From Sympetrum striolatum (taxonomy: Eukaryota; Arthropoda; Insecta; Odonata; Libellulidae), in assembly GCA_947579665.1 (NCBI GenBank), contig OX388347.1, forward strand, positions 21,072,562 to 21,136,561: 64,000 nucleotides of DNA, given 5' to 3'. Positions 63,277 to 64,000 of this stretch are shown piece after piece. Each line of letters starts with the position of its first letter. The first letter of the stretch is position 1. The position numbers and the translations under genes are program-made. The notes beneath the pieces were generated by a model. It was given only the letters and a program-made list of their open reading frames with translations. It was not told the origin of the DNA and did not search any database.

Positions 63277-63429
63277 GTTAGTACACATCATACAATATAT
63301 ACATCATATCATAAATTAATGTTCTTGGGAACAATGCAGCCCTTGAGCTGCTATGAGCATGCTTTTGAGTATCATTTCAATTCTTCTATCTTTTTCTAAT
63401 GATTTTCATCGTAGTCTGTCATCTATTAT

Positions 63430-63845
63430 CCTAATATCTTCTAATTTCTCACTTTATCTTTTTAATTCATATCTCAATCTCATTCATATCTTAATTCATA
63501 TTCATATCTAGGCTTTCAGCCTTTTTTCTTCTTACTTGTCCTAGTCTCTGGTTCATATAATGCCACACTCCATGTATAACTCTTTGTTTACCTCTTCCTC
63601 AATTCTTTGTCCATTGGTCCACAGAGTGGCTTCCCTTTTCCTCAAAATCTTTCTTTTGTTATTGCTATTACTCTTCTTATCTCCATCGAGCAATATCTAT
63701 CTTTAATTATCACCCTTCCTAAATGCTTAAATCTCTCCCCTTGTTCAATTGACTTTTCTTCAATTTTGATCTTATTTTCCTTCAATAACCCTACAATTAA
63801 TTTTCGTCTTGTTCATCTTCATTCCACGTAAGTACTTAGGTTTCA
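63430..63845 (-). mobile_element. LINE reverse-transcriptase relic (non-LTR, antisense)
   Basis: The minus strand from about 63845 reads KYLRGMKMNKTKINCRVIEG. After a frameshift comes EQGERFKHLGRVI with SMEIRRVIAITKERF, then KGKPLCGPMDKEL, SYTWSVALYEPETRTS and ESLDMNMN. This order matches the C-terminal part of non-LTR reverse transcriptases of the RTE/Jockey kind (MNxxKTK, FKYLGSxI, EIRxRIAxAKxAF, WSVALYGSETWT, LEAFEMW). Several stops and frameshifts show it is dead. The forward strand therefore looks C/T-rich. Confidence 0.78.
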
Positions 63846-64000
63846 AGAATTTAACATATTTACGGATATTTTGCTTGGAAAAATGTAAGAATGAGGTCTT
63901 AGAATTCCTTCCCAAACAGAGCCAGCCCAAGGATAGTCTGAATAGTTTAAGTGTATACGTTTTGTGGCTATGTATGATGAGTATATTCAACAGAATTCTG
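63846..64000. other. Intron tail at the window edge
   Basis: No further exon acceptor or repeat is recognised before the end of the window. Confidence 0.5.

Noticed and set aside
1..64000. CRISPR arrays, operons, phage or bacterial defence systems
   Set aside because: The window is intron-rich eukaryotic DNA; no spaced direct repeats or prokaryotic gene layout is present.

Overview
This is eukaryotic genomic DNA, almost certainly from an arthropod and most likely an insect. It is AT-rich, and coding sequence is broken into many short exons with GT..AG introns. The repeats are pogo, piggyBac, mariner, hAT-like, tRNA-SINE and LINE relics. The many introns argue against a compact dipteran genome; I cannot name the order.

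One gene fills the window on the plus strand from 4039 to beyond the right edge. It encodes a giant nesprin (insect Msp-300 / vertebrate SYNE1 family). I resolved 81 coding exons by reading splice sites and phases: 20,883 nt, 6,961 codons, with no in-frame stop across any junction. Exons 4039-4642 give most of CH1. Exons 8094-9513 give the CH1-CH2 linker and a complete CH2, together the actin-binding domain. Everything after that is spectrin-like three-helix repeats, including one 5,159-nt exon (23164-28322) of roughly 16 repeats. The first part of CH1 with the start codon lies upstream. The last repeats and the KASH membrane anchor lie downstream, so this is the amino-terminal, actin-binding and rod part of a LINC-complex protein that ties F-actin to the nuclear envelope.

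All mobile DNA sits in introns or upstream: a tRNA-derived SINE (1926-2054, second copy 31950-32030), a hAT-like MITE (8437-8751), a mariner relic (10699-11548), a TA-flanked pogo element with one visible nonsense codon in its transposase (20229-21847), a TTAA-flanked piggyBac with very long inverted arms (42439-45355), a 103-bp foldback hairpin (46579-46681), a Tigger/pogo-like non-autonomous element (56059-57007) and a LINE reverse-transcriptase relic (63430-63845). The four elements with recognisable coding sequence are all antisense to the host gene.

I found no new multi-gene system. The most interesting points are the piggyBac with ~0.75-0.95 kb inverted arms, the nearly open pogo transposase, a 75-nt exon that looks like half of a duplicated spectrin-repeat exon, and two perfect snap-back palindromes.
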